The notes under the pieces are model-generated. The model did not search any database. It was not told the DNA's origin and saw only the letters and a program-made list of their open reading frames with translations. Source: an uncultured Polaribacter sp. (GTDB lineage Bacteria; Bacteroidota; Bacteroidia; Flavobacteriales; Flavobacteriaceae). From it: a stretch of 49,473 nt of DNA. The position numbers were made by a program, and so were the translations under genes. Positions 16,360 through 25,968 of this stretch are shown here, one piece after another. Location: positions 1 to 49,473 of the forward strand of contig CAJXTJ010000005.1 in assembly GCA_913061165.1 (NCBI GenBank), written 5' to 3'. Numbering within the stretch: the stretch's first letter is position 1; each line of letters starts with the position of its first letter.

Positions 16360-18861
16360 ATGAAGAAATTTTTTCTATTGATAATTGTGTTTTTATTAAT
16401 TACCAACTCAATAGCTGCACAGAAGCCTCAAAAATTAACTTCAAATCAGATTTACGAAAAACTTCAAAAAATAAATTTTTTAGGAACTGCTTTATACATT
16501 GCCGCGCATCCGGATGATGAAAACACCCGTTTAATTGGGTATTTAGCAAATAAAGTTAAGGCAAGAACTGCTTATTTGTCTTTAACAAGAGGAGATGGTG
16601 GACAGAATTTAATTGGACCCGAAATTAGAGAGCTTTTAGGGGTAATTAGAACACAAGAATTATTAGCAGCTAGAAATATCGATGGTGGTGAACAATTTTT
16701 TACAAGAGCAAATGATTTTGGATATTCTAAACACCCAGATGAAACTTTAGAAATTTGGAATGAAAAGGAAGTATTAAGTGACGTTGTTTGGGCTATTAGA
16801 ACCTTTAAGCCTGATGTAGTAATCAATAGATTTAATCATAGAACTCCTGGCACAACTCACGGGCATCACACATCTTCTGCAATGCTTAGTGTTGCCGCTT
16901 TTGACCTCGCTAACGATAGTTCTCAGTTTGTCTCTCAATTAAAATATACAAGCCTTTGGCAGCCAAAAAGATTATTTTTTAATACATCTTCTTGGTTTTA
17001 TAAGAGTCAACAAGATTTTGAAAAAGCAACAAAAGGCAAATTAATGGCTTTTGATGTTGGTGTATATTATCCGTTAAAAGGCCTTTCTAATAACGAATTA
17101 GCTTCTATGGCAAGCAGCCAGCATTTATGTCAGGGTTTTGGTAGACTTACTACTAGAGGAAGTCAGAATGAATATGTAGCCTTTTTAAAAGGAGACAAAC
17201 CCAAAGATGAAAAGGATATTTTTTCAGGAATCAATACTACTTGGAATCGTTTAAAAGATGGGGGAGAAATTGGTGCTATTTTATATGAAATAGAAGAAGA
17301 TTTCGATTTTGTGAATCCGTCTATACACCTGCCAAAATTAATGGAAGCATATCAGTTGATTCAGAAATTAGAAGATAGGCATTGGCGAATAATCAAAGAA
17401 AAGGAATTGAAAGTAATTATTGAAGCTTGTGCAGGTTTGTATTTAGAGGTTTCTGCAAATAGTGCTTCAGGAGCGCCAAATACTTCCATAGAAATTAATT
17501 TTGAAGCTCTAAATAGAAGTACAATTGCGGTTGAACTTACTTCAGTTGAATCTACCATTGATAAAAAAACATTTCTGAAAGAGTTGGATTTAGAAGCAAA
17601 TAAAAAAGTAAATTTTAAGGAAACAATCACACTAGCAACAACTGAATTTTCAGATCCTTATTGGTTAAAAAAAGAAGCTTCTTTAGGAATGTATTCAGTT
17701 GAAAACCAATTATTAATAGGGAAGCCAGAAACTCCAAGACCTGTGATAATTAATTTTAATTTAACTATTGAAGGCATCCCAATTACATTTACAAAAAATC
17801 TGGTTAGAAGATATGCAGAAAGAGATATTGGTGAAATTTATGAACCTTTTGAGGTTTTACCTAAAGTAACTACTAAACTAAAGGACAAAGTACTTATTTT
17901 TTCTAATGATATGCCACAAAAAGTAGTGGTTGAGGTACGTGCAGGAGCAAATAATGTAGCTGGTACTATAAAGTTAGAAGTTCCAGAAGGATGGAAGGTC
18001 TCTACAAAAGCTAAAACATTTATAATTAAACAAAAAGGAGATACATATGAAGTAGATTTTTTAGTTTTTCCAACGGAAAACCAGTCAGAAGGAAAATTAA
18101 AGGTAATTGTGACTTCAGACGGAAAAACATATAACAAAGAGTTGGTAGAAATCAATTACAATCACATACCTAAACAATCGGTTTTATTAACTTCTGAGGC
18201 AAAGGTTGTTCGCTTAAATATAAAAACGATAGGTACTAAAATTGGCTATATAAAAGGAGCAGGAGATGCTATTCCAGAAAGTTTACGTCAGATAGGCTAT
18301 ACAGTTGACCTTATAAATCCGGCAGAAATAAATGAGAAGAACCTACTTGGGTATGATGCAATTGTTTTAGGAATTAGAGCTTATAATGTAGTAAAAGAAT
18401 TAAAATTCAAACAAAAATATTTATTAGCATACGTAGAAAATGGAGGTAATATGATTGTGCAATACAATACGAATAGACGGGTAGATGTTGCTGCACCTTT
18501 TGAATTAAAATTATCTAGAGACCGTGTTGCAGATGAGTTTGCAGAAGTTAGGATTTTAGAGAAAGAACATTCGCTTTTAAATTATCCAAATAAAATTACA
18601 TCCGAAGATTTTAAAGGTTGGGTGCAAGAAAGAGGTTTGTATTTTCCGGGAACATGGAGTAAAGAATACACCCCAATTTTATCTATGAATGATACAGGTG
18701 AAACAGCAAAAGAAGGAAGTCTGTTAATTGCAAAATTAGGCAAAGGGAATTACATATACACCGGATTAAGTTTTTTTAGAGAATTGCCTGCAGGTGTCTC
18801 TGGTGCATATAAATTGTTTGCAAATATGTTGGCGGTCGGTAAGGACGATATTAAGGAATAA
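16360..18861 (+). CDS. Secreted PIG-L (LmbE) deacetylase, multidomain
   Basis: The 833-residue protein starts with a signal peptide (about 1-21, ending SIAAQ). The PIG-L domain covers roughly residues 40-300: AAHPDDE at 48-54 and HGHH at 167-170 supply the zinc ligands and general base of metal-dependent N-deacetylases acting on GlcNAc-type groups. A beta-rich middle follows, and the end (from about 640) resembles a class I glutamine-amidotransferase/ThuA-like flavodoxin fold, with YDAIVLGIRAYNVVKEL and NGGNMIVQYNTN. The substrate is probably a sugar or aminoglycoside-like compound in the periplasm. The next genes encode a microprotein, a sodium symporter and a sugar-type oxidoreductase, suggesting breakdown and uptake of one compound. 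Confidence 0.85.
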   Translation: MKKFFLLIIVFLLITNSIAAQKPQKLTSNQIYEKLQKINFLGTALYIAAHPDDENTRLIGYLANKVKARTAYLSLTRGDGGQNLIGPEIRELLGVIRTQELLAARNIDGGEQFFTRANDFGYSKHPDETLEIWNEKEVLSDVVWAIRTFKPDVVINRFNHRTPGTTHGHHTSSAMLSVAAFDLANDSSQFVSQLKYTSLWQPKRLFFNTSSWFYKSQQDFEKATKGKLMAFDVGVYYPLKGLSNNELASMASSQHLCQGFGRLTTRGSQNEYVAFLKGDKPKDEKDIFSGINTTWNRLKDGGEIGAILYEIEEDFDFVNPSIHLPKLMEAYQLIQKLEDRHWRIIKEKELKVIIEACAGLYLEVSANSASGAPNTSIEINFEALNRSTIAVELTSVESTIDKKTFLKELDLEANKKVNFKETITLATTEFSDPYWLKKEASLGMYSVENQLLIGKPETPRPVIINFNLTIEGIPITFTKNLVRRYAERDIGEIYEPFEVLPKVTTKLKDKVLIFSNDMPQKVVVEVRAGANNVAGTIKLEVPEGWKVSTKAKTFIIKQKGDTYEVDFLVFPTENQSEGKLKVIVTSDGKTYNKELVEINYNHIPKQSVLLTSEAKVVRLNIKTIGTKIGYIKGAGDAIPESLRQIGYTVDLINPAEINEKNLLGYDAIVLGIRAYNVVKELKFKQKYLLAYVENGGNMIVQYNTNRRVDVAAPFELKLSRDRVADEFAEVRILEKEHSLLNYPNKITSEDFKGWVQERGLYFPGTWSKEYTPILSMNDTGETAKEGSLLIAKLGKGNYIYTGLSFFRELPAGVSGAYKLFANMLAVGKDDIKE

Positions 18862-18891
18862 AAAGAAAATAAAAATTATAGATTCATATTC

Positions 18892-18999
18892 ATGAATAAT
18901 CAAAAATACACTTGGAAAAAAGAATACACATTTGTGCTAGCAGCGAATGTAATTTACTTGATTGCATTTTATTTTATTACTAATTATTTCACCTTTTAA
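18892..18999 (+). CDS. 35-residue single-span membrane microprotein
   Basis: This short ORF lies 30 bases after the PIG-L stop and 3 bases before the symporter ATG. It starts MNNQKYTWKKEYTFVLAANV and continues with a hydrophobic stretch to a Phe-rich end. It has one predicted membrane span (about residues 13-33) preceded by a positively charged WKKEY segment. That layout recalls the DUF4212 small subunits encoded next to some SSS symporters (YW-K-EN-L followed by hydrophobic spans), but it is much shorter and the likeness is only general. The tight spacing on both sides and clean coding composition favour a real gene. Its function as a symporter partner is an inference. Confidence 0.65.
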   Translation: MNNQKYTWKKEYTFVLAANVIYLIAFYFITNYFTF

Positions 19000-19002
19000 T
19001 AG

Positions 19003-20871
19003 ATGGAGATAGCAAGTAAATTACATTTGGTAGATTGGATTATTTTATCTGTAACTTTAATATCTATCGTTTCCTATGGAACCTATGTAACTAGAAAAAA
19101 TAAGAACGTTACAGATTATATTAAAGGAGGAAGTGACTCTAAATGGTGGACGATTGGTTTGTCTGTCATGGCAACACAAGCCAGTGCAATTACTTTTTTA
19201 TCAACTCCAGGGCAAGCATTTCATAGCGGAATGGGCTTTGTACAGTTTTACTTCGGATTGCCGATTGCTATGATTATTATTTGTGTGGTTTTTATTCCGA
19301 TTTACCACAAGTTAAAAGTATACACCGCGTATGAGTTTTTGGAAGGGAGATTCGATTTAAAAACAAGAAGTTTAGCCGCAATTTTATTTTTAATTCAGAG
19401 AGGTTTGGCTGCTGGAATTACCATTTTTGCGCCTGCAATTATTCTGTCAGCAGTTTTAGGTTGGGATTTACTAACCTTAAATATTATTATCGGTTTCCTA
19501 GTAATAATTTATACTGTTTCCGGAGGTACAAAAGCAGTAAACGTAACACAGAAACAACAAATGATTATCATTTTTATAGGAATGTTGATTGCATTTTTTA
19601 TGATTATGAGTCAGCTTCCTGAAAATATAACATTTACAAATGCCCTAGAGATTGCAGGTGCCAGTAATAAAATGGAAGTGTTGGATTTTTCTTTTGATTT
19701 GAGCAATAGATACACCGTTTGGACTGGTGTTTTAGGAGGAACCTTTTTAATGTTGTCTTATTTTGGAACAGATCAAAGTCAGGTACAGCGTTATTTATCA
19801 GGAAAATCTGTAAGAGAAAGTCAATTAGGCTTAATTTTTAACGGATTGCTAAAAGTACCAATGCAGTTTTTTATTCTGTTAATTGGGGTGATGGTTTTTG
19901 TGTTTTATCAATTCAATGCATCTCCATTAAATTTTAATCCTACTGTAAATGATGCGATTGCATCATCTAAATATGTTGAGGAATATCAACAATTAGAAGC
20001 AGAACATATTCAAATAGAAAATACAAAAAAAGCAATTTTTGCAGATGGTTTTCAATTAATAGAAAAAGAACAAATTCAAGCTTTAAACGAAAGAGATTTA
20101 GAACTAAAAGTTGCTTCTAAAGCAATTGTTAAAAAGGTAGATGCGGCAATAGAGGCAAATGACAAAGATTACGTCTTTATTCATTTTATAATAAATAATT
20201 TACCAAGAGGATTAATAGGACTTTTACTGGCCGTAATTTTATCTGCGGCAATGTCTTCAACGGCATCAGAATTAAATGCATTGGCAAGCACTACTGCGAT
20301 AGATTTGTACAAGCGAAACGTAAAAGGCGAAAAGAGTGATGCCCATTATGTAAAAGCTTCTAAATGGTTTACCTTGCTTTGGGGAATCGTTGCAATTTCA
20401 ATAGCTTGTATTGCTAATTTATTCGAAAATTTAATAGAATTAGTGAATATTATCGGATCTATTTTCTACGGAAATGTATTGGGGATTTTCTTACTTGCAT
20501 TTTTCTTTAAAAAAGTAAATGGAAATGCTGTTTTTATAGCAGCTTTAATTACACAAGTATTAATTTGTTTAATTTTTTACTTCGGAATCTATAATTTAGA
20601 AGCGCAAGGTTTAGATCCAATTATTAGTTATTTATGGTTGAATTTTATTGGCTGTATTCTAGTCTCTTTTTTTTCGCTATTATTTGTCTTTAAATCGATA
20701 AACAGGCAAAGTAAATTAACATTAGTTATTACTTCACTTGCAATCTTTAAAATTACCTATGATATCTTAAATGATGTATCTTTAAATATTATTCATGTAG
20801 TTACTTTAATTATTCTATTCTTCTTTTTAGGTTTTTTTAATTTTGATAAAACAACAATAAATGACAAATAA
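19003..20871 (+). CDS. Sodium:solute symporter (SSS family)
   Basis: The protein has 622 residues with about 13 to 15 membrane segments. Early family features include SVMATQASAITFLSTPGQAF in the second helix region, then YEFLEGRF and SGGTKAVNVTQKQQMIII, and finally LAVILSAAMSSTASELNALA, which covers the second sodium-site region. A charged loop of about 70 residues (around 325-395) interrupts the membrane core, as in several Bacteroidota members. The substrate is not known; the neighbouring deacetylase and oxidoreductase suggest a sugar or sugar derivative. Its end overlaps the oxidoreductase start by 11 bases. Confidence 0.9.
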   Translation: MEIASKLHLVDWIILSVTLISIVSYGTYVTRKNKNVTDYIKGGSDSKWWTIGLSVMATQASAITFLSTPGQAFHSGMGFVQFYFGLPIAMIIICVVFIPIYHKLKVYTAYEFLEGRFDLKTRSLAAILFLIQRGLAAGITIFAPAIILSAVLGWDLLTLNIIIGFLVIIYTVSGGTKAVNVTQKQQMIIIFIGMLIAFFMIMSQLPENITFTNALEIAGASNKMEVLDFSFDLSNRYTVWTGVLGGTFLMLSYFGTDQSQVQRYLSGKSVRESQLGLIFNGLLKVPMQFFILLIGVMVFVFYQFNASPLNFNPTVNDAIASSKYVEEYQQLEAEHIQIENTKKAIFADGFQLIEKEQIQALNERDLELKVASKAIVKKVDAAIEANDKDYVFIHFIINNLPRGLIGLLLAVILSAAMSSTASELNALASTTAIDLYKRNVKGEKSDAHYVKASKWFTLLWGIVAISIACIANLFENLIELVNIIGSIFYGNVLGIFLLAFFFKKVNGNAVFIAALITQVLICLIFYFGIYNLEAQGLDPIISYLWLNFIGCILVSFFSLLFVFKSINRQSKLTLVITSLAIFKITYDILNDVSLNIIHVVTLIILFFFLGFFNFDKTTINDK

Positions 20872-21838
20872 AAATATACGCTGGGGAATTATTGGTTTAG
20901 GTAAAATAGCCAATAAATTTGCAATAGATTTAGCATCCGTAGAAAATGTGGAATTAGTTGCAGTGGCTTCAAGAAATATTCAAAATGCCAATAATTTTGC
21001 AGAGAAACACAATGCTAAAAAAGCATATAGTTCTTATGAAGAATTAGCTAAAGATACCAATGTAGATGCCGTTTATATTGCAACTCCGCATAGTTTTCAT
21101 AAAGAGCATGCATTACTTTGTCTGCAAAATAAAAAAGCAGTCTTATGTGAAAAACCATTTGCAATGAATTTGTCTGAAGTTACAGAAATGATACAGGTAG
21201 CAAAAGAAAATAATGTCTTGTTAATGGAAGCATTATGGTCCTTTTTTTTACCTCATTTTACATATGTTTTAGGCCTCGTTAAAAGCGAAAAATTTGGCAA
21301 ATTAAAAAGTTTAGAAGCCGATTTTGGCTTTCATACGCCATACAATACAGACAGTAGATTATTTAAAAAAGAATTGGGTGGTGGTAGTTTGTTAGATATT
21401 GGTGTTTATCCAATTTTTGCAGCTTTAGCAACCTTAGGAGAACCTGATACTATTGATGCAAGTGCTACTTTTTTCAAAAATGGTGCAGATGCTAGCTGCG
21501 ATATGGTTTTTCAGTATAAAAATGCGAAAGCAACCTTAAAAAGTACGTTGTTAGAAGAAACACCAAGTATTGCGATATTAAAATTTGACAAAGCAATTGT
21601 AAAATTAAATCGGCAATTTCATCAATCTTCATCGATTACAGTCATTCAAAATAATACAGAAGAAATAATTAATTTTGATTATAAAACGATTGGATATAAT
21701 TATGAAACAGAGCACTTCAACAACCTTTTAAGAGCAGGAAAAAAAGAAAGTAATGTGATGACGTTTGAGTTCTCTAAAAACTTAATAAATACCTTAGATA
21801 AAGTAAGAGAAATTATTGGCTTAACATATAACAACTAG
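20861..21838 (+). CDS. Gfo/Idh/MocA family oxidoreductase
   Basis: The 325-residue NAD(P)-dependent enzyme shows a Rossmann opening, WGIIGLGKIANKF (GLGKIA at 12-17). It also has the family's EKPFA motif (Glu97-Lys98-Pro99, with the catalytic Lys) and GGGSLLDIGVYP in the C-terminal domain, where Asp and the nearby residues bind the sugar. Typical substrates are sugars, inositols and biliverdin-like compounds; dimeric dihydrodiol dehydrogenases are also close. It overlaps the symporter gene by 11 bases, so it likely acts on the compound that the symporter brings in. Confidence 0.9.
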   Translation: MTNKNIRWGIIGLGKIANKFAIDLASVENVELVAVASRNIQNANNFAEKHNAKKAYSSYEELAKDTNVDAVYIATPHSFHKEHALLCLQNKKAVLCEKPFAMNLSEVTEMIQVAKENNVLLMEALWSFFLPHFTYVLGLVKSEKFGKLKSLEADFGFHTPYNTDSRLFKKELGGGSLLDIGVYPIFAALATLGEPDTIDASATFFKNGADASCDMVFQYKNAKATLKSTLLEETPSIAILKFDKAIVKLNRQFHQSSSITVIQNNTEEIINFDYKTIGYNYETEHFNNLLRAGKKESNVMTFEFSKNLINTLDKVREIIGLTYNN

Positions 21839-21863
21839 TTTTTAAATAATTCAAACTCTTATT

Positions 21864-21895
21864 TGCCAATATATCTTTTTGGCATAAAAATTGAC
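21864..21895 (+). promoter_or_regulatory. Sigma-54-like motif upstream of lon
   Basis: TTGGCATAAAAATTGAC (21879-21895) has the TGGCA-N6-TTG spacing of sigma-54 -24/-12 promoters, although TTGA replaces the usual TTGC. It lies 128 bases before lon. A 16 of 17 identical copy precedes the ABC exporter at 45163-45179. TGCCAA at 21864-21869 and TTGGCA at 21879-21884 also form an inverted repeat over the -24 element. Confidence 0.45.
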
Positions 21896-22022
21896 TTTTA
21901 TAAGTAGAAAGTTAGCGTTTTACTATTGTAAAATTTTGATATTCAGATATTTAATAAACACAAAACAGATTTTGATTTTCTTACTAAAAGATTTCAATGT
22001 CAGTATGACAGATATATAGAAG

Positions 22023-24476
22023 ATGAGCAAACCAAAAGTATTAAGATTAGACAACATGTCGCTACATAGTATGTTAAATGAGGATTCTGAGTTAATCCCT
22101 TTAATGACGCCCGAAGATGAAGAAATTATTAATAAAGAAAGCGTACCAGAAATCTTACCAATTTTACCACTTAGAAATACCGTATTATTTCCAGGGGTTG
22201 TAATTCCTATTACTGCTGGTAGAGATGCATCTATTCAATTGATAAAGGATGCAAATAAAGGCGATAAAGTAATTGGGGTAGTTGCACAAAGAAATGAAGA
22301 CGAAGAAGAACCTACTTTAAAAGATATTCATACGACAGGTGTAGTTGCACAAATTTTACGTGTTTTAAAAATGCCTGATGGCAATACAACCGTTATTATT
22401 CAAGGTAAAAAACGGTTCGAAATAGATGCTATTGTTCAGGATAAACCGTATTTAAAGGCTGCTGTAAAAGAGGCCGTTGAAGACAAAGAAGTAGACGATG
22501 AAAAAGAATTTGAAGCAATTATAGAATCGATTAAAGAACAGGCTTTAGAAGTAATAAAGGAAAATCCGATGTTGCCTTCAGAAGCATCTTTTGCTATTAA
22601 AAATATCAAGTCAAACTCATTTTTGGTGAATTTTATTTCATCAAATATGGATTTAAGCGTTGCTCAAAAACAAGTGATTTTAGAAAAAGACAATCTAAAA
22701 GAACGTGCACTACTAGCTTTAAAAAACTTAAATAAAGAACTTCAGAAATTACAATTACGCAATGATATTCAGTCTAAAACACGTGAAGATTTAGACCAAC
22801 AACAACGTGAGTATTATTTACACCAGCAGTTAAAAACGATTCAAGAAGAATTGGGTGGTGCTTCGAATGACGAAGAGTTGGAGGAAATGCGCATAAAAGC
22901 AAAAACGAAGAAATGGAATAAAGAAGTGGGGCTTACTTTTGAAAAAGAGTTAAATCGCTTAAAAAGAATGAATCCGCAAGCTGCTGAATACGGAGTGCAG
23001 AGAAGTTATTTAGAGTTGTTATTGGAGTTGCCTTGGGGCATTTACTCTGAAGATAAATTTGATTTAAAACAGGCAACAAAGGTTTTAGATAGAGATCATT
23101 TTGGTTTAGAAAAAGTAAAAGAAAGAATTATAGAATATTTAGCTGTTTTAAAGTTAAGAGGAGATATGAAATCGCCAATTATCTGTTTATACGGCCCTCC
23201 AGGTGTTGGTAAAACATCATTAGGTAAATCTGTAGCAGAAGCGTTAGGCCGTAAATATGTAAGAATGTCTTTAGGTGGTTTGCGTGATGAAGCAGAGATT
23301 CGCGGACATAGAAAAACATATATTGGTGCAATGCCAGGACGTTTAATTCAGAATTTAAAGAAATCAGGAACTTCAAACCCTGTCTTTGTTTTAGACGAAA
23401 TCGATAAATTAGGGCAAAGTCATCAAGGCGATCCTTCATCAGCAATGCTAGAAGTATTAGATCCAGAACAAAATGAATCTTTTTACGACAATTATTTAGA
23501 AGTTGGATACGATTTATCTAAAGTGCTTTTTATAGCAACAGCAAACAATTTAGGACAAATTCCTTGGGCTCTGCGCGATAGAATGGAAATTATAAACGTA
23601 TCTGGTTACACGATTGAAGAAAAAGTAGAAATTGCGAAAAGACATTTATTACCAAAGCAGTTAAAAGAACATGGATTAACGGTAAAGGATTTAAAGCTAG
23701 GTAAAAAGCAGTTAGAACAAATTGTAGAGGGCTATACACGTGAATCTGGCGTGCGTGGTTTGGAAAAGAAAATAGCAAAAGTGGTGCGTTTTGCAGCAAA
23801 GTCTATTGCGTTAGAAGAAGAATATAATATTACATTAACTACGGAAAAAGTAGCGGATATTTTAGGAACCCCTAGAAATAGAGATAAATTCGAAAATAAC
23901 GATGTTGCTGGTGTAGTTACTGGTTTGGCGTGGACACAGGTTGGTGGAGATATTTTATTTATTGAATCTATTTTATCGAAAGGAAAAGGAACACTTTCTA
24001 TTACGGGTAATTTAGGCACAGTAATGAAAGAATCTGCAACGATTGCCTTACAATACATTAAGTCAAATGCTGAAGAGTTTGGTATTAAATCAGAAATTTT
24101 AGAGAAGTACAATGTGCATATTCACGTTCCTGAAGGAGCCACACCAAAAGATGGACCAAGTGCAGGTATAACTATGTTAACCTCTTTGGTTTCTTCGTAT
24201 ACACAGCGTAAAATTAAAAATAAATTGGCAATGACAGGTGAAATTACTTTACGTGGTAAGGTATTACCAGTTGGCGGAATTAAAGAAAAAATATTGGCTG
24301 CAAAAAGAGCAAATATCAAAGAAATAATTTTGTGTAAAGAAAATGAGAAAGACATTTTAGAAATAAAAGAGAGCTACCTTAAAGGCCTAACATTTCATTA
24401 TGTTACAGAAATGAAACAAGTAATAGACCTGGCGCTTACAAAGCAAAAAGTTTCAAACGCTAAGAAATTAGTATAA
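22023..24476 (+). CDS. lon: ATP-dependent protease Lon
   Basis: Lon degrades misfolded and regulatory proteins in the cytoplasm as a hexameric AAA+ ring. The 817 residues include the N-terminal LON domain (about 45-250, opening [16 protein letters not shown]). The AAA module has Walker A GPPGVGKT (391-398) and Walker [10 protein letters not shown]. The C-terminal protease domain has the Ser-Lys dyad Ser713 in PKDGPSAG and Lys756 in GGIKEK. An acidic extension of about 40 residues precedes the LON domain, as is common in Bacteroidota. It is a single gene with its own terminator and a leader of over 100 bases. Confidence 0.97.
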   Translation: MSKPKVLRLDNMSLHSMLNEDSELIPLMTPEDEEIINKESVPEILPILPLRNTVLFPGVVIPITAGRDASIQLIKDANKGDKVIGVVAQRNEDEEEPTLKDIHTTGVVAQILRVLKMPDGNTTVIIQGKKRFEIDAIVQDKPYLKAAVKEAVEDKEVDDEKEFEAIIESIKEQALEVIKENPMLPSEASFAIKNIKSNSFLVNFISSNMDLSVAQKQVILEKDNLKERALLALKNLNKELQKLQLRNDIQSKTREDLDQQQREYYLHQQLKTIQEELGGASNDEELEEMRIKAKTKKWNKEVGLTFEKELNRLKRMNPQAAEYGVQRSYLELLLELPWGIYSEDKFDLKQATKVLDRDHFGLEKVKERIIEYLAVLKLRGDMKSPIICLYGPPGVGKTSLGKSVAEALGRKYVRMSLGGLRDEAEIRGHRKTYIGAMPGRLIQNLKKSGTSNPVFVLDEIDKLGQSHQGDPSSAMLEVLDPEQNESFYDNYLEVGYDLSKVLFIATANNLGQIPWALRDRMEIINVSGYTIEEKVEIAKRHLLPKQLKEHGLTVKDLKLGKKQLEQIVEGYTRESGVRGLEKKIAKVVRFAAKSIALEEEYNITLTTEKVADILGTPRNRDKFENNDVAGVVTGLAWTQVGGDILFIESILSKGKGTLSITGNLGTVMKESATIALQYIKSNAEEFGIKSEILEKYNVHIHVPEGATPKDGPSAGITMLTSLVSSYTQRKIKNKLAMTGEITLRGKVLPVGGIKEKILAAKRANIKEIILCKENEKDILEIKESYLKGLTFHYVTEMKQVIDLALTKQKVSNAKKLV

Positions 24477-24479
24477 ATT

Positions 24480-24506
24480 AAAAAGCCTCCTTATTGGAGG
24501 CTTTTT
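24480..24506 (+). terminator. lon terminator
   Basis: AAAAAGCCTCC and GGAGGCTTTTT form an 11-base-pair stem with a TTATT loop. The hairpin begins 3 bases after the lon stop and ends in a T run. Confidence 0.92.
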
Positions 24507-24644
24507 AATTTATACACGTTCCTAACTTATTATTTAAAACAGATTTATAAAGATTTATCTACATTTTTTTTAAGGGAGCACTAAACGCTTCAAAAAAAAG
24601 TATTAATTTACATGCTCAAATTAGCGAACTTAAATTTAATGTAC

Positions 24645-24980
24645 ATGAAATCGAATACAAAACATAACATCATCTGCGCCATATTTCTTTTAGCATGCTC
24701 GTTTACTGCTTGTATTTCAAATATAGAAGAACAGCAAGAAGAGTTAACAAAGGTTTCTTTTATTAACGACGTAAAGCCAATTATGGATGCTAGATGTTTG
24801 TCTTGCCATGGTGTTGGAGGAAATTTTCCTGAGTTAAAAAATTATACAGAAGTTAGCGAGCATGCGGCCATGGTAAAAAGTGAAGTTGCAAGTGGTAGGA
24901 TGCCAAAAGGGGCAGTTTTAACTGCGGCACAGATAAAAAGTATTGTAGATTGGGTAGATGAAGGTGCTTTAGATAATTAA
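24645..24980 (+). CDS. Monohaem c-type cytochrome lipoprotein
   Basis: With the start at the third candidate ATG the protein has 111 residues and opens with a lipoprotein signal (LLACSFTAC). Earlier ATGs add 11 residues that do not fit a signal peptide. The mature part has one haem c motif, CLSCH, after KPIMDARC. The distal Met is probably the one in GRMPKGA, a pattern found in small Bacteroidota haem lipoproteins of the Cytochrome C / planctomycete-C type. It heads a four-gene run (gaps of 16, 6 and 3 bases) with OB-fold, YceI and DUF5777 proteins, so it probably carries electrons for that envelope system. Confidence 0.8.
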   Translation: MKSNTKHNIICAIFLLACSFTACISNIEEQQEELTKVSFINDVKPIMDARCLSCHGVGGNFPELKNYTEVSEHAAMVKSEVASGRMPKGAVLTAAQIKSIVDWVDEGALDN

Positions 24981-24996
24981 TGTACAGAATTAGGAA

Positions 24997-25413
24997 ATGA
25001 AAAAAATTACTATCTACATTCTAATAATTGGTCTTTTAAGCATTTTTATTGGGTATACAATGTATCATAAACCGCATATAAATGTTGCTGAAAAACCGGT
25101 AGACATCGCAATAACTGCAAATATTTTATTCGCAGATTTTTCTTCGGATGAAACAAAGGCGAATACAAAATACCTAAATAAGATTATTGCCGTAAAAGGG
25201 AAGGTTGCTAATGTGGAATTTAATGGTGAAAAAGCAGCTATTTCATTACAAACAGAAGACGACTTTGGAAGTGTGGTTTGTTATTTAGTGCAGGATGAGT
25301 TTAAGAAGAGTGCAGAAATAAAAGAAGGGCAAGAAGTTATTTTAAAAGGAATTTGTACTGGTTTTTTAATGGATGTAATTCTTGTTAAGTGCGTTGTTAT
25401 GAATTCAAAATAA
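24997..25413 (+). CDS. Membrane-anchored OB-fold (tRNA_anti-like) protein
   Basis: The 138 residues begin with a hydrophobic anchor (about 4-22) and continue with an OB-fold barrel of the tRNA_anti-like type. Its strands are NKIIAVKGKVANVEF, GSVVCYLVQDEF, GQEVILKGICTGFL and DVILVKCVVM. Proteins with this fold in the envelope of Bacteroidota are mostly uncharacterised, and nucleic-acid binding is not implied. It lies 6 bases before the YceI gene in the same operon. Confidence 0.7.
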   Translation: MKKITIYILIIGLLSIFIGYTMYHKPHINVAEKPVDIAITANILFADFSSDETKANTKYLNKIIAVKGKVANVEFNGEKAAISLQTEDDFGSVVCYLVQDEFKKSAEIKEGQEVILKGICTGFLMDVILVKCVVMNSK

Positions 25414-25419
25414 AATAGT

Positions 25420-25965
25420 ATGAAAATAGTAAGCACCTTTTTTATGTGTCTATTTTTGGTTTCATTTACCAATGGGCAGGAGCGTTTTTTAACTAAAAAG
25501 GGAATGATTTCTTTTTTTTCAGAAACTCCAATAGAAAATATAGAGGCTCAGAATAATCAGGTTTTAAGCGTTGTAGATGCCACTAGCGGTAAAATGGCTA
25601 TAGCTATTTTAATGAAGTCTTTTATGTTTAAAAAAGCATTAATGCAAGAACACTTTAATGAGAATTATGTAGAATCTGACAAGTATCCAAAGGCAACTTT
25701 TAAAGGAGATATTATAGATTTTGAGACCATTACAACTTCCGAAAGATCTATAGCTATAAAAGGAAATTTGACCATTCACGGAAAAACAAAAGAAATTACG
25801 ATTAAGGCGCTAACAAAAAAAACAGATGCGGTTCTTGAAATGACAGGAGATTTCTTTATTAATTTAACAGATTTTGATGTTAAAATTCCTTCCATAGTAA
25901 AAAATAATATTTCAGAAAAAATAAAAGTAAGTTTTCGTTTGTATCACAAACCATATAACAAGTAA
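25420..25965 (+). CDS. YceI-family periplasmic protein
   Basis: The 181-residue protein has a signal peptide (about 1-19, ending TNGQ) and a YceI lipocalin-like barrel. The family's features are the early strand GMISFFSETPIENIEAQNNQ, the ESDKYPKATFKGDI block and the GNLTIHGKTKEITI repeat. YceI proteins bind isoprenoid lipids in a hydrophobic pocket. It sits third in the haem-lipoprotein cluster, 3 bases before the DUF5777 gene, and may carry a lipid for it. Confidence 0.88.
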   Translation: MKIVSTFFMCLFLVSFTNGQERFLTKKGMISFFSETPIENIEAQNNQVLSVVDATSGKMAIAILMKSFMFKKALMQEHFNENYVESDKYPKATFKGDIIDFETITTSERSIAIKGNLTIHGKTKEITIKALTKKTDAVLEMTGDFFINLTDFDVKIPSIVKNNISEKIKVSFRLYHKPYNK

Positions 25966-25968
25966 CCT

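Noticed and set aside
23179-24355. Minus-strand ORFs inside lon
   Set aside because: They are shadows of the lon reading frame, which is certain from its motifs.
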